Shown in pieces: positions 50,351 through 58,756 of a stretch of 64,000 nt of DNA. Within the stretch, counting starts at the first letter, position 1, and each line of letters starts with the position of its first letter. The translations under genes and the position numbers were made by a program. The notes under the pieces are model-generated. The model did not search any database. It was given only the letters and a program-made list of their open reading frames with translations, and was not told where the DNA came from. The DNA is from Pseudoroseomonas aestuarii. Its GTDB lineage: Bacteria; Pseudomonadota; Alphaproteobacteria; Acetobacterales; Acetobacteraceae. The DNA lies in the NCBI RefSeq assembly GCF_042651065.1, contig NZ_JBHSCH010000014.1:20583-84582 (forward strand). The letters are read 5' to 3'.

Positions 50351-51055
50351 TCAGCCGCGCGCCAGGTCCAGCAGGCGCTCGGCCAGGGCGACATCTTTCA
50401 CGATGCCCTGTTGCCGTTCCAGCGCTTCGCGATCCTGCCCCCAGAGTTCCTGCTGGAAGGTCTCGTCCAGGAAGGCCAGGCGGCAGGCTTCCGCGGCGTC
50501 CAGCCGGCCATGCGCCAGGGCCAGGCCCAGCACCAGGCTGCCCAGCGCCGGCACCGCGACACCCAGCGCCGCCAGCTTCAGCACCGGCAACGCCGCCACC
50601 GCCGCGTGCAGGGCGCGCTCCGCTTCGGGCGGCTGCGGCACGGGCATCACGCCGGTGGTCACGCGCAGCGGGGCGTCGAAGGTCAGGGCCACCCAGTCCA
50701 GCAGCGGCTGCCAGGCCTGCGCCTGCCGCGCGGCCAGCCGCGCATCGGTGCCGTGGTAGCAGAGCAGGTCGGTGCGCCCATAGGCGGCGATGGCATCGAC
50801 GCTCGGCGCCGGGTCGGCCGCCATGCGGTCCAGCGCGGTGGCCACCACGCGGGTGAGCGGCACGTCCTCCATGCTCATCTCGCCGCCCTTGGCGCCGCCG
50901 GCGGCCTGCCATTCCGCGGCCACGGCTTCCGCCAGCCGCGGCAGGGGCAGGCGCAGCGGGCCGCTGCCGGGCAGCCGCAGGGGGCGGCCATCGAGCAGCA
51001 CGGCGAAACCATCCTCGGCCGGAGCAGCGGCGGCCTGATCCCAGAAACGCTTCAT
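50351..51055 (-). CDS. ATP12-family F1-ATPase assembly chaperone
   Basis: This 234-residue protein matches ATP12: MKRFWDQAAAAPAEDGFAVLLDGRPLRLPG, LAEAVAAEWQA, MPLTR-like DVPLTRVVATALDR, AYGRTDLLCYH and the C-terminal FLDETFQQELWGQD. ATP12 binds the F1 alpha subunit during ATP synthase assembly; the family is found in mitochondria and alphaproteobacteria. It is the first of three closely spaced minus-strand genes. Confidence 0.93.
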   Translation of the reverse strand: MKRFWDQAAAAPAEDGFAVLLDGRPLRLPGSGPLRLPLPRLAEAVAAEWQAAGGAKGGEMSMEDVPLTRVVATALDRMAADPAPSVDAIAAYGRTDLLCYHGTDARLAARQAQAWQPLLDWVALTFDAPLRVTTGVMPVPQPPEAERALHAAVAALPVLKLAALGVAVPALGSLVLGLALAHGRLDAAEACRLAFLDETFQQELWGQDREALERQQGIVKDVALAERLLDLARG

Positions 51056-51097
51056 GCATGGCTTATGGTGGGTCGCGACCCCTTCGCCAAGATCATC

Positions 51098-51532
51098 TCA
51101 GCGCGAGGCATCGCGATCCTCCTTGAACACGCGCAGACCGCGCAAAGTGGCCACAGTGGCGACGGCCAGCACCACCGCCACCTCATAGGCGCCGAGCGCG
51201 CAGGCGGCGCCGATCGCCGCCGTGGTCCACAGCCCCGCCGCCGTGGCCGTGCCGTGCACATGCCGCCCGCTGCGGATGATGGCGCCCGCGCCGATGAAGC
51301 CGATGCCGGTGATCAGCCCCTCCAGGATGCGTGCCACCGCCTGCGGGTCGTCGCGCACCACCTCCGACGCCGCCTGCAGGAAGCCGCAGGCGGCGATCGC
51401 CACCAGCGGGAAGGTGCGCAGCCCGGCGCTGCGGTCCTCGCGCTCGCGGTCCCAGCCGATGGGGAAGGCCAGGGCGTAGGCGATGGCGAGGTCGCGCGCA
51501 TGGTCCAGCATGGAGGGGTCGTCGAGCGGCAT
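51098..51532 (-). CDS. MgtC/SapB family membrane protein
   Basis: This 144-residue protein has four membrane helices: LAIAYALAFPIGWDRERED, the signature AGLRTFPLVAIAACGFL, LEGLITGIGFIGAGAII and HGTATAAGLWTTAAIGAACALG. These match MgtC, linked to magnesium limitation and F-ATPase modulation in pathogens; short members without the C-terminal domain, like this one, have unclear roles. Its location next to the ATP12 gene may be coincidental. Confidence 0.9.
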   Translation of the reverse strand: MPLDDPSMLDHARDLAIAYALAFPIGWDREREDRSAGLRTFPLVAIAACGFLQAASEVVRDDPQAVARILEGLITGIGFIGAGAIIRSGRHVHGTATAAGLWTTAAIGAACALGAYEVAVVLAVATVATLRGLRVFKEDRDASR

Positions 51533-51675
51533 GCGGAGGCAACCCGCGCGGTGCCCGGCCGGTTGCCGCGGGCTTCTCCATGGTCCCACGCAGCCGTGCG
51601 GCGGAGGGGCCGACCAGGGGCCTTCCCTGTTCCCGCACGAGGTGCGAGGGTCCGCCCGCTGCAACCGGAACACGC

Positions 51676-53127
51676 ATGATGCGCAACGACTCGCTGGACC
51701 CCGACGATCTCGCCACCCGGATCGGCGCGCGCGCGCCACGCTACACCGCCCTCGCCGACAGCATCTGGGAGATGGCCGAGCTGCGCTTCGCCGAGCACCG
51801 CTCCGTGGCGGCGCAGATCGCGCTGCTGGAGGCGGAGGGCTTCCGCGTCACGCGCCGCGTCGCCGGGCTGGAGACGGCCTTCATGGCCGAGGCGGTGGTG
51901 GGGCAGGGCGGCCCCGTCATCGGCTTCCTCGGCGAGTTCGACGCGCTGGCGGGGCTGAGCCAGGAGGCCGGCAACCCGCGCCCCGCGCCGCTGGTGGCGG
52001 GCGGCAACGGCCATGGCTGCGGCCACCACCTGCTCGGCACCGGCGCCATGCTGGCCGCCGCGGCGGCGCGCGACATGCTGGTGGCCGAGGGCCTCTCCGG
52101 CACCATCCGCTACTATGGCTGCCCGGCCGAGGAGGGCGGCTCCGGCAAGACCTTCATGGCGCGGGAGGGCGTGTTCGACGACCTCGCCGCCGCCATCTGC
52201 TGGCATCCCGGCACCTATGCCGGCGTCATGTCGAACCTGACGCTGGCCAATTTCCAGGTCTATTTCCGCTTCCGGGGCCGCCCCGCCCATGCGGCGGGCA
52301 GCCCGCATCTCGGCCGCAGCGCGCTCGACGCCGTCGAAATCATGAACATGGGCGCCAACTACCTGCGCGAGCACATCCCCTCCGACGCGCGGCTGCACTA
52401 CGCCATCACCGATGCGGGCGGCATCTCGCCCAACGTGGTGCAGGCCAATGCGGAGGTGCTCTACCTGATCCGCTCGCCGAAGGTGGCGCAGGCCGAGGCG
52501 CTGTTCGCCCGCGTGCGCCGCTGCGCCGAGGGCGCCGCGCACATGACCGAGACGGAACTCACCGTCGAGGTGGACAAGGCCTGCTCCGAGGTGGTGCCGA
52601 ACACGGTGCTGGAGATGGCGATGCACGAGAACATCCGCCGCCTCGGCCCGCCGCGCTTCGACGAGGAGGACCGCGCCTTCGCCGCCGCCATCCGCGAGAG
52701 CCTGACGGCCGAGGACATCGAGAGCGGCGTGGCGACCTTCGGCGCGCCGCCGGAGAGCGGCGCCCTGCCGCTGCCGGAGGAGATCCTGGCCTTCGACGGC
52801 ACGCCGCGCTTCAACGCCGGCTCCACCGATGTGGGCGACGTTTCCTGGGTGGTGCCCACGGTGCAGTGCTGGGGCGCCTGCTACGCCATCGGCACGCCGT
52901 TCCACACCTGGCAGATGGTGGCGCAGGGCAGGCGGCCGGCGGCGCACAAGGGCATGCTGCACGCCGCCCAGGCGATGGCGGCGACGGCGCTGGACGCGAT
53001 CCGCGACCCGGAGATGCTGGCCCGCGCGCGGGCGGAGCTGACCCGCCGCACCGGCGGCCGCCCCTATGCCTGCCCGATCCCGCCCGGGGTGGTGGCGCCG
53101 CCGCTGCGTGCGCCCCGCGCCGGCTGA
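51676..53127 (+). CDS. M20 amidohydrolase, AbgB-like
   Basis: This 483-residue metal hydrolase has GFLGEFDALAGLSQEAG, GGNGHGCGHHLLGTG, CPAEEGGSGKTFM, GRPAHAAGSPHLGRSALDAVE and AGSTDVGDVSWVVPT, the pattern of p-aminobenzoyl-glutamate hydrolase subunit B and related aminoacylases. There is no signal peptide. MRND at 51679 is an equally possible start. It is followed after 10 bases by an acetyltransferase gene, a probable two-gene operon. Confidence 0.9.
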   Translation: MMRNDSLDPDDLATRIGARAPRYTALADSIWEMAELRFAEHRSVAAQIALLEAEGFRVTRRVAGLETAFMAEAVVGQGGPVIGFLGEFDALAGLSQEAGNPRPAPLVAGGNGHGCGHHLLGTGAMLAAAAARDMLVAEGLSGTIRYYGCPAEEGGSGKTFMAREGVFDDLAAAICWHPGTYAGVMSNLTLANFQVYFRFRGRPAHAAGSPHLGRSALDAVEIMNMGANYLREHIPSDARLHYAITDAGGISPNVVQANAEVLYLIRSPKVAQAEALFARVRRCAEGAAHMTETELTVEVDKACSEVVPNTVLEMAMHENIRRLGPPRFDEEDRAFAAAIRESLTAEDIESGVATFGAPPESGALPLPEEILAFDGTPRFNAGSTDVGDVSWVVPTVQCWGACYAIGTPFHTWQMVAQGRRPAAHKGMLHAAQAMAATALDAIRDPEMLARARAELTRRTGGRPYACPIPPGVVAPPLRAPRAG

Positions 53128-53137
53128 GGGGCGCGGC

Positions 53138-53683
53138 ATGCCCTCCCCGCTGCCGGCGCTGCGCACCATCCGCCTCGCGCCCGCGGCGGAGCGGCACCTG
53201 CCGGAGATGGTGGCGATCTTCAACGACATCGTCGCCCACACCGATGCCGTCTACACCGAGACGCCGGACACGGCGGAGCGGCGCGCCCTGTGGTGCGCGC
53301 AGCGCCACGCGCAGGGCTACCCGGTGCTGGTGGCGCTGGGGCCGGGCGGGGCGGTGCTGGGCTTCGCCAGCTTCGGCGATTTCCGCGCCGCCTGGCCGGG
53401 CTTCCGCCACAGCGTGGAGCATTCCGTGCACCTGCGCGCCGATGCGCGCGGCCAGGGGCTGGGCGGCGCGCTGCTGGCGGCGCTGGAGGAGGAGGCGCGG
53501 GCGCTCGGCAAGCACGCCATGCTCGCCTCGATCGACGCCGCCAACCACCGCTCCATCCGCATGCATGAGCGGCTGGGCTTCGCGCGCGTGGCGCTGATGC
53601 CGCAGGTGGCCTGCAAGGCCGGCCGCTGGCTCGACCTGGTGATGATGCAGAAGCTGCTGGGCGAGGGGCCGCCGCCGCCCTGA
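53138..53683 (+). CDS. GNAT N-acetyltransferase, phosphinothricin-acetyltransferase-like
   Basis: This 181-residue acyltransferase has IRLAPAAERHLPEMVAIFNDIVAHT, VLGFASFGDFR, SVEHSVHLRADARGQGLGGALL (acetyl-CoA loop) and MHERLGFARVALMPQVACKAGRWLDLVMMQ. It is paralogous to the protein at 25505-26008. ATG 53138 (MPSPLPAL) is chosen since the upstream extension lies in the M20 gene. Substrate is probably a small amine or amino-acid analogue. Confidence 0.9.
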   Translation: MPSPLPALRTIRLAPAAERHLPEMVAIFNDIVAHTDAVYTETPDTAERRALWCAQRHAQGYPVLVALGPGGAVLGFASFGDFRAAWPGFRHSVEHSVHLRADARGQGLGGALLAALEEEARALGKHAMLASIDAANHRSIRMHERLGFARVALMPQVACKAGRWLDLVMMQKLLGEGPPPP

Positions 53684-53722
53684 GGCGCGCGGCGGCCCGC
53701 CGGTCCTCGGATCATGCAGGTC

Positions 53723-54511
53723 TCAGGGCATGGCGGCGATGTCGAGGATCTCGGCCTGCGGCAGCCGCGCGACGGCGCCGAGCGGCGTCGCCGCGCCGCT
53801 CTCCAGCGAGACGGTGTGCAGCGTGCCGCCGGCCAGCAGCCAGGCGGTGTTGCCCGGCGCGCCGCCGCCCTGGCCGGTGCTCAGGATGTCGAAGGCCACG
53901 CCGGCGGGCAGCGAGGCGGCGATCTCGCCCTTCGGCTGCTGCACGCCGTCATTCGGCGGCGCCTGCAGGTTCAGCCGGCGCAGCAGCGTGTCGATGGTGT
54001 AGAGCGCGGTGGATTGCGTGCCGGCCACGCTGTTGGTGTAGGCGCCGGCGACGATGCGCGGCGCCGTCTCGCCATAGGGGCCGGGCTGGTACTTCAGCGT
54101 GCCGTCGCGCGTCACCGCGCCGGTGTCGGGGTGGATGCGGAAGTTCACGCCGCTCATGCCCATCAGGCGCAGCCGGTCCGCCGCCGGGTTGAAGTCCACC
54201 ACCGCGCGGCCGCCGGACTCGAACTTCTCCGAGAGGCGGCTGACGGCGGTGGCCTGGCCCGTGGCGGCATCCAGCGTGACGATCTGCCCGCCCTCCGTCA
54301 CGCCGTAGAGCCGGCCATCGGCGGGGCGGACGTCGATGCCGAGCAGCCGCCCCTCCACGCCGCGCACCATGACGGGGGCGCTGGCGGCGCGGCTTTCCGT
54401 GTCGATCCGCACCAGCCGGTTGTCGGCGGTCAGGCCGACCAGCGTGGCGGCCGAGGCGGGGGCGGCCATGGCCAGGCCGGCGGCGAGCAGGGCGGGAAGG
54501 CTGTTGCGCAT
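53723..54511 (-). CDS. secreted DUF4394 protein
   Basis: This 262-residue protein has a signal peptide (PALLAAGLAMAAPASA) followed by repeats such as LVGLTADNRLVRIDTES, LLGIDVRPADGRLYGVTEGGQIVTLD, VDFNPAADRLRLMG and GVNFRIHPDTGAVTRDG, which match DUF4394 as I remember it and suggest a beta-propeller-like fold. It ends a gene series glcB, ECF sigma, anti-sigma, DUF4394, with a 95-base gap after the anti-sigma gene. Likely controlled by that sigma factor. Confidence 0.85.
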   Translation of the reverse strand: MRNSLPALLAAGLAMAAPASAATLVGLTADNRLVRIDTESRAASAPVMVRGVEGRLLGIDVRPADGRLYGVTEGGQIVTLDAATGQATAVSRLSEKFESGGRAVVDFNPAADRLRLMGMSGVNFRIHPDTGAVTRDGTLKYQPGPYGETAPRIVAGAYTNSVAGTQSTALYTIDTLLRRLNLQAPPNDGVQQPKGEIAASLPAGVAFDILSTGQGGGAPGNTAWLLAGGTLHTVSLESGAATPLGAVARLPQAEILDIAAMP

Positions 54512-54606
54512 GCGCGTCACTCCACGGGTGCGGCGGCCGGGCTGGCCGCCTCTTCCCGCGCTACGGCGCGGCGCGCCCGCTGGATGCGGGGCGCGCGAAA
54601 AAAACC

Positions 54607-55338
54607 TCAGCTTCCGGTGGCGGGGGCGAGGCGGCCGATGAACTGGATCGGCCCGCTCGGCCGGGCGTAGGGCGAGCCGCCCGGCGGCTCCAGCGTGATC
54701 TCGATCAGCATCCCCGGCTGCGGCGTGATGGCACCGGGGGAGACGCTGATGCGCCCCTCGGGCGGGATCAGCCCGAGCGAGGTGGGCGCGGTGGCGCCGG
54801 GCGGCAGCGCCCAGAGCTGCAGCACGCGGTCCGAGGCCACGGGGCGTGGGTTCAGCGCGGCGAGCCGCAGCCCGCCGCCCTCGGCCTCCACCAGCCAGGC
54901 GGGCTGGTCCTGCTGGGTCAGCAGCACGGTCATCAGCCGCGCCGGCGCCTCCGGGGCGGGGCGCAGCACCAGGAAGGCGGCGAGGCCGGCGGCCAGCGCC
55001 GTGCTGCCCATCGCCCAGCCGCGCCACAGGCCGGAAAGGTCGGGCCGCGCGGGGGCGGGCTGCCGGAGCGGGACGATGGTGGCCGCGGGCGCGTCATCGG
55101 GCGGGGCGGTGGGCAGCGCCGCCTCGATGCGCGACCAGAGGCCCTCGGGCGGCGCCTCGGGCGGGGCGAGGGCGGCGAGCGGGGCGAGGCGCGCCTCCCA
55201 GCGCTGCACCGCCGCGCGCAGCGCCGCGTCCTGCGGCAGCGCCGCCTCCACGGCGCGGGCGGCGCCGGCCTCCAGCGTGCCGAGCACGTATTCGCCGGCC
55301 AGCGCCTCGCGCTCCGCCTCGGGGATGGCGCCGCTCAT
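54607..55338 (-). CDS. anti-sigma factor (RskA-like)
   Basis: This 243-residue single-pass membrane protein has an N-terminal cytoplasmic sigma-binding domain (EREALAGEYVLGTLEAGAARAVEAAL), one helix (about residues 108-125, GSTALAAGLAAFLVL) and an extracytoplasmic RskA-type domain (AWLVEAEGGGLRLAALNPRP, LQLWALPPG, ISVSPG). It would hold the adjacent ECF sigma factor until an envelope or redox signal. The ATG overlaps the sigma gene stop (ATGA). Confidence 0.92.
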   Translation of the reverse strand: MSGAIPEAEREALAGEYVLGTLEAGAARAVEAALPQDAALRAAVQRWEARLAPLAALAPPEAPPEGLWSRIEAALPTAPPDDAPAATIVPLRQPAPARPDLSGLWRGWAMGSTALAAGLAAFLVLRPAPEAPARLMTVLLTQQDQPAWLVEAEGGGLRLAALNPRPVASDRVLQLWALPPGATAPTSLGLIPPEGRISVSPGAITPQPGMLIEITLEPPGGSPYARPSGPIQFIGRLAPATGS

Positions 55339-55892
55339 GCCAGGCACCCCCGCAACTGCAGCAGGCCGCGCCGGATCCAGCCCTTCACCGTGCCCAGCGG
55401 CAGTTCCAGCCGCGCCGCGATCTGCGCGTGGGAGAGGCCGTGCACGAAGGCCAGCACGATGCCGTGGCGGCGGCTCTCCTCCAGCGCGAGCAGGCACTCG
55501 CGCAGGCGGCGACCCTCCTCGCTGGCGGCCACCTGCTCCAGCGCGGCGGGCGGCACCGGCGTGTCGCCGAGGCCGGGGTCGTCGGTCGGCATCTCGCGGC
55601 CGCGGCGGCGGGCGAGGTCGAGCGCGGCGTGGCGGACAATGCCGGCCAGCCACGCCTCCGCCGCGCCGCGCGCCGGGTCAAACTGCGCGGCGCGGGCGGC
55701 CAGCTTGAGGAAGGCGTCGTGCAGCGCGTCCGCCGCCATCTCGCGGTCGCGCAATATGGCGTTGGCGACGCCGAACAGCCGCGCCGCCTGCCGGTCATAG
55801 ACGCCGCGCAGCGCCGCCTGCTCGCCGCGCGCCACGGCGGCGATCAGGGCGGGCAGGGTGGCCTCCTCGGCCGGGGCGGCGCCGTCGCGCAC
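55335..55892 (-). CDS. ECF-type RNA polymerase sigma factor
   Basis: This 185-residue sigma factor has region 2 (LRGVYDRQAARLFGVANAILRDREMAADALHDAFLKL, WLAGIVRHAALDLARRR) and region 4 (LALEESRRHGIVLAFVHGLSHAQIAARLELPLGTVKGWIRRGLLQLR). The GTG start immediately follows the glcB TGA with no gap, and there is no separate ribosome site, so it appears to be translated by reinitiation after glcB. Partner anti-sigma overlaps downstream. Confidence 0.92.
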   Translation of the reverse strand: MRDGAAPAEEATLPALIAAVARGEQAALRGVYDRQAARLFGVANAILRDREMAADALHDAFLKLAARAAQFDPARGAAEAWLAGIVRHAALDLARRRGREMPTDDPGLGDTPVPPAALEQVAASEEGRRLRECLLALEESRRHGIVLAFVHGLSHAQIAARLELPLGTVKGWIRRGLLQLRGCLA

Positions 55893-58049
55893 TCAGGCGG
55901 CGGCCTTCGCCTCGCGGCGGCGGCGGTGCAGGATGAACTCGGTGTAGCCGTTGGGCTGCGTCGTGCCCTCGAACACCAGGTCGCAGGCGGCGCGGAAGGC
56001 CACGCCGTCATAGGCCGGGGCCATCGGGCGGTAGGCGGGGTCGGCGGCGTTCTGCTGGTCCACCACCGTCGCCATGCGCTTCAGCGTCTCCTCCACCTGC
56101 GCCTTCGTCGCCACGCCGTGGCGCAGCCAGTTGGCGATGTGCTGGGCGGAGATGCGCAGCGTCGCGCGGTCCTCCATCAGCCCGACATCGTTGATGTCCG
56201 GCACCTTGGAGCAGCCGACGCCCTGGTCGATCCAGCGCACCACATAGCCCAGGATGCCCTGGGCGTTGTTGTCGAGCTCCGCCTGCACATCGGCCGGCGA
56301 CCAGTTGCTGTCCGACAGCGGGATGGTGAGGATCTCTTCCAGCTTGCCGCGGGCGCCGCCCTCGGCGATCTCGGCCTGACGCTTGGCCACGTCGATCTCG
56401 TGGTAGTGCAGCGCGTGCAGCGTGGCGGCGGTGGGGGAGGGCACCCAGGCGGTGTTGGCGCCGGCCTTCGGGTGGCCGACCTTCTGCTCCAGCATGTCGG
56501 CCATCCGGTCCGGCATCGCCCACATGCCCTTGCCGATCTGCGCCCGGCCGCGCAGCCCGCAGGCGAGGCCGGTGTCGACGTTCCACGCCTCGTAGGCCTT
56601 GATCCAGGCCGTGCCCTTCATGTCGTTCTTGCGCAGCACGGGGCCGGCTTCCATGGAGGTGTGGATCTCGTCGCCCGTGCGGTCGAGGAAGCCGGTGTTG
56701 ATGAAGGCGACGCGCGCGCTGGCGGCCTGGATGCAGGCGCGGAGGTTGACGGTGGTGCGCCGCTCCTCGTCCATGATGCCCATCTTGAGCGTGTTGGGCG
56801 CAAGGCCGAAGGCGTCCTCGATGCGGGCGAAGAGGTCGTTGGCCCAGGCCACTTCCTTCGGCCCGTGCATCTTCGGCTTGACGATGTAGACCGAGCCGGC
56901 GCGGCTGTTCATCCGCCGGCCGCGCAGGTCGTGCAGCGCGATGGCCACGGTGGTCAGCGCGTCGAGGATGGTCTCGGGCGTCTCCTGCCCGTCCAGCATC
57001 ACCGCGTCGGTCATCATGTGGTGGCCGACATTGCGGACCAGCATCATCGAGCGGCCATGCAGGGTGAGGCTGCCGCCCTCGGGGGTGGTGTAGGCGCGGT
57101 CCGGGTTCAGGCGGCGGGTCACCACCTTGCCGCCCTTCTCGAAGCTGGCCTCCAGGTCGCCCTTCATCAGGCCGAGCCAGGCGCGGTAGACCTCCACCTT
57201 GTCGGCGGCATCGACGGCGGCGACGGAATCCTCGCAATCCATGATGGTGGAGAGGGCGGATTCGAGGACGACGTCGGAGATGCCGGCGGGGTCGTCGCGG
57301 CCGATCGGGCTGGCGCGGTCCACCACCACCTCGATGTGCAGGCCGTTGTTGCGCAGCAGGATGGCCGAGGGGGCGTCCGCCGCGCCGGTGTAGCCGGCGA
57401 ACCGGGCGGAGTCGCGCAGCGCCGTGGCGCCCTCGGAGAGGCCCACCACCAGCACGCCGCCCACCACGGAGAGGGAGGAGACATCCGACCAGGAGCCGCC
57501 CAGCAGCGGTGCCGCCTCGTCCAGCACGGCGCGGGCGCGGGCAATCACCTTCTCGCCGCGGGCGCGGTTGAAGCCGCGGCCGGGGGCGAGCTCGCCCTCC
57601 TGCGGGATGGCGTCGGTGCCGTAGAGCGCGTCGTAGAGGCTGCCCCAGCGGGCATTGCCGGCGTTCAGCGCGTAGCGCGGGTTGTTCACCGGCACCACGA
57701 GCTGCGGCCCGGCGATGCTGGCGATCTCGGGGTCCACATTCTCGGTGGTGACGCTCACCGGGCCGGGATCGGGCAGCAGGTAGCCGATCTCCTCGAGGAA
57801 GGCGCGGTAGGCGCCCGCATCCACCGGCTTCGCGGGGTGCGCGCGGTGCCAGGCGTCGATCTTCGCCTGGAGCTCGTCGCGCTCGGCCAGCAGCGCGGCG
57901 TTGCGCGGCCCCAGCTCGGCCAGGATGGCGGCATAGGCGCCCCAGAAGGTCTCCGGCATCACGCCGGTGCCCGGCAGCGCCTCGGCCTCGATGAACGCCT
58001 TCAGCTCGGACGCGACGTCCAGCGATCCGATCCGTTCCCGACCCGCCAT
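55893..58049 (-). CDS. glcB: malate synthase G
   Basis: This 718-residue enzyme condenses glyoxylate and acetyl-CoA to malate, completing the glyoxylate shunt. Typical segments are NNPRYALNAGNARWGSLYDALYGTDAI, IMDCEDSVAAVDAADKVEVYR, RSMMLVRNVGHHM, PKMHGPKEVAWAN, GIMDEERRTTVNL, and NTGFLDRTGDEIHTSMEAGP. Length matches isoform G. ATG 58049 (MAGRERIG) is chosen; the longer frame is upstream shadow. Its 3' end abuts the ECF sigma gene. Confidence 0.97.
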   Translation of the reverse strand: MAGRERIGSLDVASELKAFIEAEALPGTGVMPETFWGAYAAILAELGPRNAALLAERDELQAKIDAWHRAHPAKPVDAGAYRAFLEEIGYLLPDPGPVSVTTENVDPEIASIAGPQLVVPVNNPRYALNAGNARWGSLYDALYGTDAIPQEGELAPGRGFNRARGEKVIARARAVLDEAAPLLGGSWSDVSSLSVVGGVLVVGLSEGATALRDSARFAGYTGAADAPSAILLRNNGLHIEVVVDRASPIGRDDPAGISDVVLESALSTIMDCEDSVAAVDAADKVEVYRAWLGLMKGDLEASFEKGGKVVTRRLNPDRAYTTPEGGSLTLHGRSMMLVRNVGHHMMTDAVMLDGQETPETILDALTTVAIALHDLRGRRMNSRAGSVYIVKPKMHGPKEVAWANDLFARIEDAFGLAPNTLKMGIMDEERRTTVNLRACIQAASARVAFINTGFLDRTGDEIHTSMEAGPVLRKNDMKGTAWIKAYEAWNVDTGLACGLRGRAQIGKGMWAMPDRMADMLEQKVGHPKAGANTAWVPSPTAATLHALHYHEIDVAKRQAEIAEGGARGKLEEILTIPLSDSNWSPADVQAELDNNAQGILGYVVRWIDQGVGCSKVPDINDVGLMEDRATLRISAQHIANWLRHGVATKAQVEETLKRMATVVDQQNAADPAYRPMAPAYDGVAFRAACDLVFEGTTQPNGYTEFILHRRRREAKAAA

Positions 58050-58191
58050 GCGCGCTGCTCCTTCCCAGGATTTGTGCGGGCCGGCGGTCATGTGCCGGCC
58101 CAGTCTCGTCTGGACGGCAGTTAACCCGCATCCCGGCCAACGGCAAAGGGGCCACGGCAAGGCGGCTCGCGGCGAGGGGGCGAATACGCGA

Positions 58192-58223
58192 AAGGCGCCC
58201 CGCCGGGGGGGGCGGGGCGCCTT
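58192..58223. terminator. strong hairpin between glcB and the small 84-residue gene
   Basis: A perfect 13-bp GC-rich stem (58192-58204 with 58211-58223) has a 6-base loop. On the minus strand it begins 36 bases after the stop of the 84-residue gene and is followed by a short TTT. It lies between that gene and glcB, so it probably separates their transcripts. Confidence 0.6.
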
Positions 58224-58259
58224 GTCGCTGTCGGGGGGAGGGCGCTGCGCCGAGGGGGG

Positions 58260-58514
58260 TCAGCCGGCGAAGGGGGCGGGCACGTTGTCCTGCGCCGAGG
58301 CGCTGTTGCCCACCGGGCCGGGGATGCGGCCGCGCGGGCCATGGGCCACGCTCGTGCTCACCGGAACGGCCTGGGGGTTGCCGCTGGGCGAGGCGCTCTG
58401 GCCCACATTGGCCGGCAGGCCGCGCTCGGAAGCCTGCGTCGTCGCCATGGAGTAGGCGAAGGGGCTGCCGGTGATGGGGGTGTTGTTCACGTTGTCGAAC
58501 AGGTCGGCCGCCAT
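58260..58514 (-). CDS. small hypothetical protein under TetR-type operators
   Basis: This 84-residue protein starts MAADLFDNVNNTPITG and continues with SPFAYSMATTQ and Gly/Pro/Ser-rich polar sequence. It has no signal, membrane helix or recognised domain and looks flexible. G/C third positions are almost universal, as in real genes here. The frame stays open upstream to 58655 but would then run through the operators, so ATG 58514 is preferred. It has its own promoter with two repressor sites upstream and a strong hairpin downstream. Confidence 0.6.
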   Translation of the reverse strand: MAADLFDNVNNTPITGSPFAYSMATTQASERGLPANVGQSASPSGNPQAVPVSTSVAHGPRGRIPGPVGNSASAQDNVPAPFAG

Positions 58515-58563
58515 CGACAGGCCGGGGGGCTCTGGCGGGGTGCCCCGCCGTTGACGAGAGAGA

Positions 58564-58579
58564 TATACCGATCGGTATA
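58564..58579. promoter_or_regulatory. TetR-type operator 1
   Basis: TATACCGATCGGTATA is a perfect 16-base palindrome, a form common for TetR-family repressors. Its centre is 41 bases from operator 2. No tetR-like gene lies in the window. Confidence 0.75.
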
Positions 58580-58593
58580 CTGTCAGAACCCCT

Positions 58594-58622
58594 TTAAAAT
58601 CGATAGTACCGATCGGTTCAAC
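58594..58622 (-). promoter_or_regulatory. promoter with embedded TetR-type operator 2
   Basis: On the minus strand, TTGAAC is followed by 17 bases and TTTAAA, a reasonable -35/-10 pair reading towards the 84-residue gene. The palindrome ACCGATCGGT (58608-58617) overlaps the end of the -35 element and the spacer, so bound repressor would block polymerase. Confidence 0.6.
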
Positions 58623-58756
58623 TGATAGGTCGGCGCCTTCCCGCACCGCCGGCACAGCCCACGGCTCAGGCCAGGGGGGGATTGCCGCCGCCCGCCGATG
58701 GGTGGAGGCTGACGCGCGCAGAGCCCCAGCAGAGCCCCAGCCAGGATGCCCGCGCC

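Noticed and set aside
58515..58655. Upstream extension of the 84-residue gene to 131 residues
   Set aside because: It would be translated across both operators and the promoter; the ATG at 58514 is downstream of the promoter.
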